Below, piece after piece: positions 26,097 to 33,371 of a stretch of DNA of 38,813 bases. Numbering within the stretch: the stretch's first letter is position 1; each line of letters opens with the position of its first letter. The position numbers and the translations under genes are program-made. Source of the DNA: JBFMDN01 sp040753915. GTDB taxonomy: Bacteria; Desulfobacterota; Desulfomonilia; Desulfomonilales; Desulfomonilaceae. Under the pieces are notes generated by a model. That model worked only from the letters and a program-made list of their open reading frames with translations. It did no database searches and was not told the origin of the DNA. The stretch is from assembly GCA_040753915.1 (NCBI GenBank), contig JBFMDN010000057.1, positions 1 through 38,813 on the forward strand, written 5' to 3'.

Positions 26097-27554
26097 ATGG
26101 GCCTGAGAATCTACAATACCCTGACGCGAAGGAAGGAAGAGTTCCAGCCGTTGCGGCCAGGAAAAGTGGGCATGTACGTCTGCGGAGTCACGGTGTACGA
26201 CATGTGCCACATCGGTCACGCCCGCTCCATTGTTCTGTTCGATGTGATTTTTCGCTACCTGAGAACCTCCGGGTACGACGTTACCTATGTGCGCAACTTC
26301 ACCGATGTAGACGACAAAATTATCAACCGAGCCAACGAGGTAGGTGAGAACTGGAAGGATCTCGCCGAACGATTCGTGCATGAATTCTACGTGGACATGG
26401 ATGCTCTGGGAGTCTTGAGACCTACCCACGAACCTCGCGCCACGGAGCACATCAGTCAGATACAGGGTCTGATTCAGAAGCTGCTGGAGCTCGGGCACGC
26501 GTACGTGACGGACGGGGACGTGATGTTCTCGGTCGAGAGCTTTCCCGGGTACGGAAACCTCTCTGGAAAGCGAATTGACGAGCTCGTAGCTGGTGCTCGG
26601 GTCAACGTTCAGGAGAAGAAGAACAATCCACTGGATTTTGCGCTCTGGAAAGCAGCAAAGCCAGGGGAACCCGCGTGGGAAAGCCCATGGGGCCCCGGTC
26701 GTCCTGGCTGGCATATCGAGTGTTCTGCCATGAGCATGGAATATCTCGGGCAATCCTTCGACATTCACGGAGGAGGAGCCGATCTTTGCTTCCCCCACCA
26801 CGAGAACGAGATAGCCCAATCGCAGGGGGCAACAGGCGTCCCGTTTGTCAGGTACTGGATCCACAATGGCTTCGTCAACATCAGCGCCGAAAAGATGTCA
26901 AAATCATTGGGCAATATTGTCACCATCCGGGACATTCTCAAGAAGGTCCACCCGGAATCCCTCAGGGTTTTCCTCCTGTCCGCTCACTATCGGAGTCCGC
27001 TCGACTACAACGAAACCTCCATCAGGGAAGCCGGCGTTGCACTCGAGAGACTGTACGGTGCTGTTGCTACTCTGAACGATCTTCTCGAGGCCGGGGGCAC
27101 TTCCGAGACCTTGCCCACCGAGCTGACGGAGCTGCGGCAAAGGTTCTCCGAAGCCATGGACGACGACTTCAACACCCCCCGCTGCCTGGCCGCACTCTTT
27201 GATGCTGCTCGCGCGATCAACCGAATATCAACGGAGAAGCAGACCGTTGCAGATGTTCCACGCAGCGATCTTCTCGCCAAAGCTGGAGAAGACCTTCGGG
27301 CTCTTGCACAAGATACCCTGGGATTGCTCAACGAGAACCCCGAGGAATTTCTCACAGCCGCGAGACACGGGGGCGTGGCGGACCTTGGCATTAGCGAAGA
27401 ACAGATCGACGAGCTGATCCATGCCCGGGCAGAGGCGAGAAAAGGCAGGGACTTCGCGCGAGCCGACGAGATACGAGCTCAGCTCGCGCAAAAGGGTATC
27501 CTTCTCGAAGACACCCCGCAGGGCACGGTGTGGAAGGTGCGGGAAGGAAATTAG
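26097..27554 (+). CDS. cysS: Cysteinyl-tRNA synthetase
   Basis: A 485-residue class I aminoacyl-tRNA synthetase. The HIGH signature is at residues 38-41 (MCHIGHARS) and KMSKS at 266-270. Zinc ligands are visible as Cys29 (YVCG), the cysteine in IECSAMS, and the histidines of FPHHENEIAQS. The DALR-type and anticodon-binding C-terminal helices end in ARADEIRAQLAQKGILLEDTPQGTVWKV, as usual. Start ATG 26097 (MGLRIYNTL) has CAGGAGAG upstream; a GTG at 26079 would place that site inside the gene. ispF-cysS adjacency is common. Confidence 0.97.
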   Translation: MGLRIYNTLTRRKEEFQPLRPGKVGMYVCGVTVYDMCHIGHARSIVLFDVIFRYLRTSGYDVTYVRNFTDVDDKIINRANEVGENWKDLAERFVHEFYVDMDALGVLRPTHEPRATEHISQIQGLIQKLLELGHAYVTDGDVMFSVESFPGYGNLSGKRIDELVAGARVNVQEKKNNPLDFALWKAAKPGEPAWESPWGPGRPGWHIECSAMSMEYLGQSFDIHGGGADLCFPHHENEIAQSQGATGVPFVRYWIHNGFVNISAEKMSKSLGNIVTIRDILKKVHPESLRVFLLSAHYRSPLDYNETSIREAGVALERLYGAVATLNDLLEAGGTSETLPTELTELRQRFSEAMDDDFNTPRCLAALFDAARAINRISTEKQTVADVPRSDLLAKAGEDLRALAQDTLGLLNENPEEFLTAARHGGVADLGISEEQIDELIHARAEARKGRDFARADEIRAQLAQKGILLEDTPQGTVWKVREGN

Positions 27555-27585
27555 CTAACTCTCTTTCTAGCAACGGGCCTTTACC

Positions 27586-28470
27586 ATGGAAATTCAGGTA
27601 GAAAACCTGGAATACACGTACGGGGCCGGTACGAGCATGGCTCGAACAGCGCTAACAAACGTACACTTCCGCGTCCCCACCGGGGCGGTACTTGGGGTGC
27701 TGGGCGGGACGGGCAGCGGAAAGACGACGCTGATCAAGAACCTCAATGGCTTGCTCTTGCCCACGAGAGGAACGGTCCTGGTGGGGGGTCGTGACACGCT
27801 GTCTTGGGGGCCGGAACTGAGGAGACGAGTCGGCGTGGTCTTCCAAAGACCCGAACGGCAGCTCTTCGCAGAAACTGTCTATGAAGACGTATCGTTCGTG
27901 CTTCACCGGTTTTCGAATCTCTCCCAGGGAGAAATACGGAAGAGGGTAGAGTGGGCGTGCGAAGTATCGGGCTTGGACTTGGAGAAAATTGAGTGGCAGA
28001 ACCCGCGGAATCTTTCCGATGGGGAAAAGCGCAAGGCCGCACTGGCAGGGGTACTGGTCAACGAACCTGAGGTGCTCATTCTCGATGAGCCGGCTGTGGG
28101 TCTGGATCCGCCGTCCATCGCGGATCTGGTGCGAACGATCGAGGCCTACGTGGCAACAGGATCTCGAAGCGCAGTGATAGTGTCCCATGATATGGAGCCG
28201 TTCTTGCCCCTCTTGGACCTATTGCTCGTACTTCATGACGGGCGCAGGCGTGATTTTGGGGAACCGTGCGAGGTCTGTGCCAGGTTGATCGCGGATCGCG
28301 ACCTCCGAGGATTCGTTCCCGGAATCGCAGTCGCTGTGTTGCGGCTGCGGGAAGAGGGATATCCAATTCCGTGCGACGATTTCCGAGTCTCGACGTTGGC
28401 CGAGCTCCTCGGCGAAATCCTCACAGCGAGCCCTGCGGAAAGCGGGTTGAAAATGGAGAGGCATGACTGA
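27586..28470 (+). CDS. Energy-coupling-type ABC transporter ATPase (CbiO/EcfA-like), orphan
   Basis: A 294-residue ABC ATPase closest in style to ECF/CbiO ATPases. Walker A is GGTGSGKTT (40-48), the Q-loop reads FQRPERQLFAETVYEDVSF (Gln87), the signature is NLSDGEKRK (LSDGE at 143-147 where LSGGQ or LSGGE is usual), Walker B is VLILDEPAVGLDP (163-175) and the switch histidine is His201. A C-terminal extension of about 70 residues follows. The usual partners (a second ATPase, the T subunit and a substrate-binding S subunit) are not in this window, so it may serve a remote transporter. Start ATG 27586 is supported by homology. It lies 31 bases after cysS. Confidence 0.88.
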   Translation: MEIQVENLEYTYGAGTSMARTALTNVHFRVPTGAVLGVLGGTGSGKTTLIKNLNGLLLPTRGTVLVGGRDTLSWGPELRRRVGVVFQRPERQLFAETVYEDVSFVLHRFSNLSQGEIRKRVEWACEVSGLDLEKIEWQNPRNLSDGEKRKAALAGVLVNEPEVLILDEPAVGLDPPSIADLVRTIEAYVATGSRSAVIVSHDMEPFLPLLDLLLVLHDGRRRDFGEPCEVCARLIADRDLRGFVPGIAVAVLRLREEGYPIPCDDFRVSTLAELLGEILTASPAESGLKMERHD

Positions 28471-28516
28471 TCCATCTGTTCCAACCACCTCATGTATTGA
28501 AGCAGGGGGCCGACAC

Positions 28517-29224
28517 ATGTCTGAGCCGAGAGCCTCTCGTCCGCTCAGAAGACTGCTTGGTTCAGTATACGTTCTGTCCGTGATTGTCTGCTCGATTGCA
28601 AGCGCTGAGCAGCCACCCCCTTCACCAGAGGTGATGGAGATCGTTCAAAAGGTCCAACAGGCTTACGCCGCGCATTGTTGCTTCCGTGCCACGTTCGATC
28701 AGTTAACGGTGAACGTGGCCATGGATCTCAAGGACCGTTTCAGAGGCACCATGTACGTGAAAAAGCCTAACAGGATCGCACTGGATGTCGTTTGGCCTGA
28801 GAAGCAGACCGTCGTCCTCGTGGGACGCTCTTATTCGGTTTATTTTCACGCAGACGGTAACGCTGTTCGCGGGGAATGCCCTCCGGAGATCGACGTTGAG
28901 CACTTTTTCGGCTTTTTTGCGAACATAGGGGCCCTCGATCGAAATTTCTCGATTCAGTTTCCGTCTCGGCCGCAGGACGAATTGGAGAATCTCACTTTCC
29001 TTGAGCTGCGCGATCAGAAGTCACCCCAGAGCACGTACCGGATAATCCTCGGGATCGATATGAAGCAACACGCAATCAGGCGAGCGGTCATTTACGATGC
29101 GCTAGGCAACTACAATCGTTTCGATCTTTCCGACACGGTCTTTCTCGAGACAATCCCCGATTCCCGGTTTTCTGCGGCGCCGTCGCCCGCTGAGTTACTA
29201 ACATCCCCAGAAAAAGAAAAGTGA
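28517..29224 (+). CDS. LolA-like outer-membrane lipoprotein carrier protein
   Basis: A 235-residue periplasmic protein with an N-terminal signal peptide (basic RPLRRLLG, then SVYVLSVIVCSIASA, cleavage probably after ASA). The mature part reads like LolA: EVMEIVQKVQQAYAAHCCFRATFDQLT, FRGTMYVKKPNRIALDVVWPEKQTVVLVG, and a C-terminal IKRAVIYDALGN-like strand pattern (AIRRAVIYDALGNYNRFDLSD). It would carry lipoproteins from the inner to the outer membrane. Start ATG 28517 leaves a normal signal peptide and has GGGGG upstream; an ATG at 28463 overlaps the ABC gene by eight bases and is the alternative. Its stop overlaps the rimO start. Confidence 0.8.
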   Translation: MSEPRASRPLRRLLGSVYVLSVIVCSIASAEQPPPSPEVMEIVQKVQQAYAAHCCFRATFDQLTVNVAMDLKDRFRGTMYVKKPNRIALDVVWPEKQTVVLVGRSYSVYFHADGNAVRGECPPEIDVEHFFGFFANIGALDRNFSIQFPSRPQDELENLTFLELRDQKSPQSTYRIILGIDMKQHAIRRAVIYDALGNYNRFDLSDTVFLETIPDSRFSAAPSPAELLTSPEKEK

Positions 29225-30570
29225 CCCACCCCCAATCTTTCACACTTGCCAGCCTGGGATGTCCCAAGAATCGCGTCGATTCCGAGAGAATTCTCGCGGC
29301 AATGACATCTGCCGGCTTCGCGCACACAAACGATCCCCGGCAAGCGAACGTTGTCATCGTGAATAGTTGTGCGTTCATTGAGCCGGCCGCTCAGGAGTCG
29401 ATCGACACGGTGCTCGATTACCGCGAGGAAAACCCCGATTCGGTCATTGTGGTCGCAGGATGTCTGCCTTTGCGATATGGAGAAGACCTGAAAGCAGCCC
29501 TCACGGAGGCAGATCTGTTCATTGTCCCAGAGCAGATAGACAGGTTGCCGGACATGCTCAGCGTCGTCCTTTCCAAATCGGAGAGATCCCCGGCAAATGA
29601 AGTAGGCGTTCGCGCTGCCAAGCCGGGAGCTCGGATACTCACCACTCCCGGTTACGGATACCTTCGAATCGCAGAAGGGTGCGGCCGGAACTGCAGGTAC
29701 TGCACGATTCCCTCCATCCGAGGTCGACTCCACAGCACCGACCCGGACCGACTGGTGAGAGAAGCGGAGGAGCTCGTGTCCCAAGGACTGAAAGAGCTCA
29801 TTCTCGTTGCCCAGGATTTGACGGCATATGGGATGGACCGTGCGGAGAAGAACGCTTTGACCCGCCTGGTGGACCAGCTCGGTGGGATTGAGGGAATCCA
29901 TTGGCTTCGCCTCATGTATCTTCATCCGGACGGCATCCCGCGGGACCTGCCTCGTCTGATCAATGAATCCACACGGGTGCTGCCGTACCTGGACATACCG
30001 ATCCAGCACATATCCGCCAAGGTTCTCCGCGCAATGGGCAGGCCGTGGAAAGGGGATCGTATCAGGCGTCTGATAGACCGACTCAGGAATGACATCAACG
30101 GGCTGGTTCTCAGAACCACCCTTATGGTCGGCTATCCAACAGAGGGAGAAAAAGAATTCCAGGAACTCCGCGAATTCCTGGAGGCGTATGAAATAGAGCG
30201 CGTGGGAATCTTTACGTACTCTCCCGAAGAGGGTACACCCGCTTACGACCTTGGGGATCCTGTTCCTCAGGAGATCAAGCTGGACCGGGCGGACCAGTTG
30301 GCGGAAATCCATGCAGGACTGACTCGGAGAAGAAATCGTCAACGGATCGGCTCTACGGAATCCTGTATTGTCGAGGGGGTTGCAGCAGAAACAGACCTGC
30401 TGCTGCAAGGTCGCACTTGGGACCAGGCTCCCGAGATCGACGGTGCGCTGTACATCACAAGTGGTAATTCAGTTCCCGGGGAGATCCGGCGTGTTGTGAT
30501 TACTGGCTCTCACGGGCCGGATTTATTTGGTGAGCTGGTAGAGAGCGAGGGGTCAGGTCTTGTTTCTTGA
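29221..30570 (+). CDS. rimO: Ribosomal protein S12 methylthiotransferase
   Basis: A radical SAM enzyme that methylthiolates the conserved aspartate of ribosomal protein S12. The N-terminal UPF0004 domain carries auxiliary-cluster cysteines Cys14 (LGCPKNRVDSE), Cys50 (NSCAFIEPAAQES) and Cys81 (VVAGCLP). The radical SAM cluster is Cys154/158/161 (EGCGRNCRYCTIPSIRGR), and a TRAM domain ends the protein. The start is a GTG that overlaps the lolA-like stop as GTGA. The last six residues (GSGLVS) and the stop lie inside the inverted-repeat element at 30549-30675; the natural family end would fall near FGELVE, so the element extended or replaced the original C-terminus. Confidence 0.95.
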   Translation: MTHPQSFTLASLGCPKNRVDSERILAAMTSAGFAHTNDPRQANVVIVNSCAFIEPAAQESIDTVLDYREENPDSVIVVAGCLPLRYGEDLKAALTEADLFIVPEQIDRLPDMLSVVLSKSERSPANEVGVRAAKPGARILTTPGYGYLRIAEGCGRNCRYCTIPSIRGRLHSTDPDRLVREAEELVSQGLKELILVAQDLTAYGMDRAEKNALTRLVDQLGGIEGIHWLRLMYLHPDGIPRDLPRLINESTRVLPYLDIPIQHISAKVLRAMGRPWKGDRIRRLIDRLRNDINGLVLRTTLMVGYPTEGEKEFQELREFLEAYEIERVGIFTYSPEEGTPAYDLGDPVPQEIKLDRADQLAEIHAGLTRRRNRQRIGSTESCIVEGVAAETDLLLQGRTWDQAPEIDGALYITSGNSVPGEIRRVVITGSHGPDLFGELVESEGSGLVS

Positions 30571-30675
30571 TCTTCCTGTCACCTCTTGAACTCACCTGCT
30601 CGGTCTAGACCAGGCTATTGGCCTATTCCCAGACCATCGTCATCATAGATTCGTCAAGAAACAAGACCTGACCCC
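30549..30675. repeat. Inverted-repeat element, copy A (between convergent genes)
   Basis: A 127-bp unit with 22-base perfect terminal inverted repeats that begin GGGGTCAGGTCTTG and end CAAGACCTGACCCC. The interior contains CTGTCACCT and CAGACCATCGTCATCATAG, shared with copy B at 33240-33364. The left arm codes the last six residues and stop of rimO; the right arm, read on the other strand, codes the last ten residues (GVRSCFLTNL) and stop of the radical SAM gene. GGGGTCAGG-type ends are familiar from IS200-like/REP-associated tyrosine transposase loci; no such transposase is in this window. Confidence 0.9.
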
Positions 30676-31239
30676 AGGTGCCACATCGGGAGGATCGATA
30701 CCGCTGGCCGAGACAACGCCTTGGCGATCAATGGATATTTCCGCCACCGGGGTATCGATTATGTCCCGCACATTGTAGCGACCGGAGAGAAGATGGGCTG
30801 TCTGATTGCTCGATCCCCTCAGCCCTCGAGAGAGCCTCAAGGCGCTGACAAATCTTCCTGCAATAAGAACGTCCACGTGCATGAGCGCCAGGCGGCCGTG
30901 GGGGATCAGTTTGATTTCACGGAGCGTGTATCCCGAGAAGAGGATGATCGAGAGCGCGGTTCTCTCTCTCACTGCGGTCAACAACGAGCTTAATCCCTCT
31001 GCCTGCTCAAGGGGCTCTCCGCCGCTAATGGTGATCCCCTCCAGCTCATTCTGGGCATCTTCAATCATAGACACGAGCCGGACCACAGGCATCTGCAATT
31101 TCGGAGCCTGTGGATGGGTTCGAGGATTAAAGCATCCCGGGCATCTCAAGGAGCATCCCTGAAACCAGATCACCATTCTGGTGCCTGGGCCGTTGGCTCG
31201 GCTTCGAGGCAATATCCCATGAATATTCAGTACGTCCAT
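30643..31239 (-). CDS. PFL/NrdG-type radical SAM activating protein
   Basis: A 198-residue radical SAM protein with the cluster motif WFQGCSLRCPGCFNP (Cys29, Cys33, Cys36, CxxxCxxC). It also has ISGGEPLEQAEGL (SAM contact), LFSGYTLREI and VDVLIAGRF, all typical of anaerobic ribonucleotide reductase or glycyl-radical enzyme activases. Which enzyme it activates is unknown, since no glycyl-radical enzyme gene is adjacent. Start ATG 31239 has CGGAGCAG upstream. The C-terminal tail GVRSCFLTNL is encoded by the repeat element at 30549-30675; the expected family end is near TGIDPP, here SGIDPP. Confidence 0.88.
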   Translation of the reverse strand: MDVLNIHGILPRSRANGPGTRMVIWFQGCSLRCPGCFNPRTHPQAPKLQMPVVRLVSMIEDAQNELEGITISGGEPLEQAEGLSSLLTAVRERTALSIILFSGYTLREIKLIPHGRLALMHVDVLIAGRFVSALRLSRGLRGSSNQTAHLLSGRYNVRDIIDTPVAEISIDRQGVVSASGIDPPDVAPGVRSCFLTNL

Positions 31240-31302
31240 CTGCTGCTCCGGTACTTCTGCCGCAACAATCGACGCTCCATCCCACAGTAGGAGCAGATTT
31301 CA

Positions 31303-31500
31303 GAAAGTGTTTCAAAAGCCGACACTCCGTGATAATCGTGGCACCCCCCCTCACCCTGACCCTCTCCCCCGAAGCGGGGGAGAGGGGATTCTTCCAGCTC
31401 CTCTCCCTCTGGGAGAGGGTTGGGGTGAGGGTCCCTTTCCACGCATCGACGCCAAATCGTGCTACGATGCTTGGTGTGTCCCGAGTTTTGAGACATTTTC
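31303..31500 (+). repeat. ~200-bp palindromic element, copy 2
   Basis: A 198-bp relative of the element at 7424-7619 in the same orientation. It has left end GAAAGTGTTTCAAAA, then CCGTGATAATCGTGGCAC, CCCTCACCCTGACC, the CTCTCCCCC/GGGGGAGAG hairpin, a second hairpin CCTCTCCC/GGGAGAGG, ATCGTGCTACGAT, GGTGTGTCCCGAG and right end TTTTGAGACATTTTC. It lies in the gene-free interval 31240-32157. Confidence 0.82.
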
Positions 31501-31870
31501 TTCAAACCTGCCCCCCCCTAAAGGGAGCAGTTTCCCAAATACGTAACCGCACTTATGAAATCCCGGACTAAGCGGGCGTTCGGACCAGAGAATGTTCATT
31601 TTGCGCTGTCTCGGTCGATTCTCTCAATGCGTTCAACGGGGATCTCATCCGATCATGGCAAGCGAACCTCCGCCGACACAACCGTGTCCCAGGCCTGACA
31701 TGAGTCAATTGATGTGATAGCATTTCACAGTCAAGGAGGAAACCCCGGAAGAATCAACCCGAACCACAGGCTGAAATCTGTCGCGTAATCACGCACAGCG
31801 GGTGACCGGATAGCAGTGAAAGGCTTGGAGAATGGCGGCGAGGGCCATATTCAGGCGAGGACAGGTTTGA

Positions 31871-32083
31871 AGAAAGTGTCTCAATACATGGGAAACAGCG
31901 GAAAAAGTCGTACGGTGAGGGAGGATACTGCCCATGGAGCCCTCACCCCACCATCTCCCAGAGGGAGAGGGCTCTGTCATTCCGGGCGGTTGCAAGTCCC
32001 CGCTCCCTTCGGAAGAGGGAAGGGGTGAAAAAAGAGGAACGTGCCACGATCTCAACATTTGTTGCAATTCCGAGACAGTTCCT
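31871..32083 (-). repeat. ~200-bp palindromic element, diverged copy in reverse orientation
   Basis: Its ends are GAAAGTGTCTCAATA (31872) and TTCCGAGACAGTTCC (about 32068-32082). Between them the minus strand keeps ATCGTGGCAC, a C-rich hairpin CCTCTCCCTCTGGGAG and GGTGAGGG. The order of parts is that of copies 1 and 2, read backwards, but much diverged. It ends about 75 bases before the GTG start of the membrane protein gene at 32158. The rest of 31501-31870 shows nothing that I can identify. Confidence 0.6.
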
Positions 32084-32157
32084 CAAATCAGCCCTTCCCT
32101 GGTCAGAGTTGAGGCAATTTCGCAACCGATTTTAGGAAAACGTGTGGTTGGCTCATC

Positions 32158-33237
32158 GTGACAGCGCACGTGCTGAGGTTCATGAAGCATCGAGCCGGAA
32201 CCTGGAAAAGCTGGATCGCCCCAGCAGTACTTGTGGCGGTTGCCGTCACGGCCCTGGTTATAGGCTTGTCCGGAAAAGGAGGGGCGATCTCCTCCCAGAG
32301 AATCTATAGCGGTATTGGGCTTCCCCTCGTTCGCCTCCTGATATACCTCTCGATCGGCCTGCTTGTTGGACAGATGCTCGAGTCATTCGGATGGTCCGAG
32401 AAGCTGGGACGATGGGCGAGGCCGATTTCCGGATGGGCACACCTGAGGGACGAGAGTGGAGCCGCCTTCGTCTCCGGTTTTGTTTCCGGAATCGTAGCGA
32501 ACACCCTTCTCATGCAGTACCACCTCGAAGGCAAATTGACTCGAAAAGAGCTCACCTTGACCTACCTTCTCAATTCGGGCTTGCCGCTCTATCTGGTCCA
32601 TCTGCCCACTGCTTTTTTCGTCTCAGCGTCTCTGGCGGGGAGCGCGGGAATCCTATATATATCCTTGAATTTCCTGGCCGCGCTTTGCAGGAGCGCGTCT
32701 GTGCTGCTCTATTGCCGGTATATGCTTCCCAGACCCGATCCATCGGAACCTTCTCGACCAGGCAGAGAAGAGATCGCTTCCAGATCAACGGTTGTTCGGC
32801 AGATTGGCAGAAAGTTCCTGGATCGTTTCGGGAGGCTTGTAGCGTACACTTTTCCTGTCTATGTGCTGGTGTTCCTCGTAAACGAATGGGGTTTCTTTCT
32901 CTGGATGAGGACGTCCATCGGAACCTGGATCTCAGGCGAGCTTTTCCCCGTTGAAGCGGCTGGGATACTGATAGCCACGCTGGCTGCGGAATTCAGCGCG
33001 GGAATGGCAGCAGCAGGGGCCCTGGTGCAATCCGGAGCTCTTACCGTGAAACAGACAGTGCTCGCGCTGATCGCCGGCACGATCGTGGCCACGCCCATCC
33101 GGGCAATACGCCATCAGCTCCCGACCCACGCAGGGATCTTCAGTCTCGGCCTTGGCAGTGAGCTTCTTATGCTAAGCCAAGTGCTCAGAGTCGCGAGCCT
33201 GGTGGTGGTCGCAATTCCGTTCCTTCTCTGGGCCTAA
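32158..33237 (+). CDS. GATE/nucleoside-recognition-type membrane protein
   Basis: A 359-residue integral membrane protein with about eight hydrophobic segments. FVSGFVSGIVANTLLMQYHLEGKLTRKELTLTYLLNSGLPLYLVHLPTAFF resembles the GATE (nucleoside recognition) fold seen in SpmA/SpmB-like and archaeal COG3366-type proteins; the second half repeats the pattern (LIATLAAEFSAGMAAAGALVQSG). Transport or gating of an unknown small molecule is likely, and nucleosides are not proven. The start is GTG 32158 (VTAHVLRFMKH); a later ATG (residue 9) is possible. The stop TAA lies two bases before the inverted-repeat element copy B. Confidence 0.75.
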   Translation: MTAHVLRFMKHRAGTWKSWIAPAVLVAVAVTALVIGLSGKGGAISSQRIYSGIGLPLVRLLIYLSIGLLVGQMLESFGWSEKLGRWARPISGWAHLRDESGAAFVSGFVSGIVANTLLMQYHLEGKLTRKELTLTYLLNSGLPLYLVHLPTAFFVSASLAGSAGILYISLNFLAALCRSASVLLYCRYMLPRPDPSEPSRPGREEIASRSTVVRQIGRKFLDRFGRLVAYTFPVYVLVFLVNEWGFFLWMRTSIGTWISGELFPVEAAGILIATLAAEFSAGMAAAGALVQSGALTVKQTVLALIAGTIVATPIRAIRHQLPTHAGIFSLGLGSELLMLSQVLRVASLVVVAIPFLLWA

Positions 33238-33239
33238 CT

Positions 33240-33364
33240 GGGGTCAGGCTTGTTTCTTGATCTTTCTGTCACCTGTTAAGCTCGCCAGCCAGGGCTGGAC
33301 CGCGCCGGTGTCCTATTCACAGACCATCGTCATCATAGATTCGTCAAGAAGCAAGCCTGACCCC
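33240..33364. repeat. Inverted-repeat element, copy B (between convergent genes)
   Basis: A 125-bp relative of the element at 30549-30675. The left arm begins GGGGTCAGGCTTG and the right ends CAAGCCTGACCCC. Relative to copy A each arm lacks one base (T on the left, the matching A on the right), so pairing is kept; one further change gives a G-T pair. It shares CAGACCATCGTCATCATAGATTCG and TCTGTCACCT with copy A. It exactly fills the space between the stop codons of the convergent genes at 32158-33237 and 33372-38174. Confidence 0.9.
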
Positions 33365-33371
33365 CAGATGC

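Noticed and set aside
25800..26864. Open frame (354 codons) opposite ispF and cysS
   Set aside because: It spans two well-supported genes on the other strand and has no recognisable motif.
29110..30408. Long open frame (432 codons) on the minus strand opposite rimO
   Set aside because: It is an antisense shadow of rimO, whose conserved cysteine motifs and start/stop overlap with its neighbour prove the plus strand; the antisense product matches nothing.
31227..32067. Several 70-100-codon frames around 31.2-32.1 kb
   Set aside because: They read through the palindromic elements (PHPNPLPEGE-type translations of CCCTCTCCC repeats) and are artefacts of repeat DNA.
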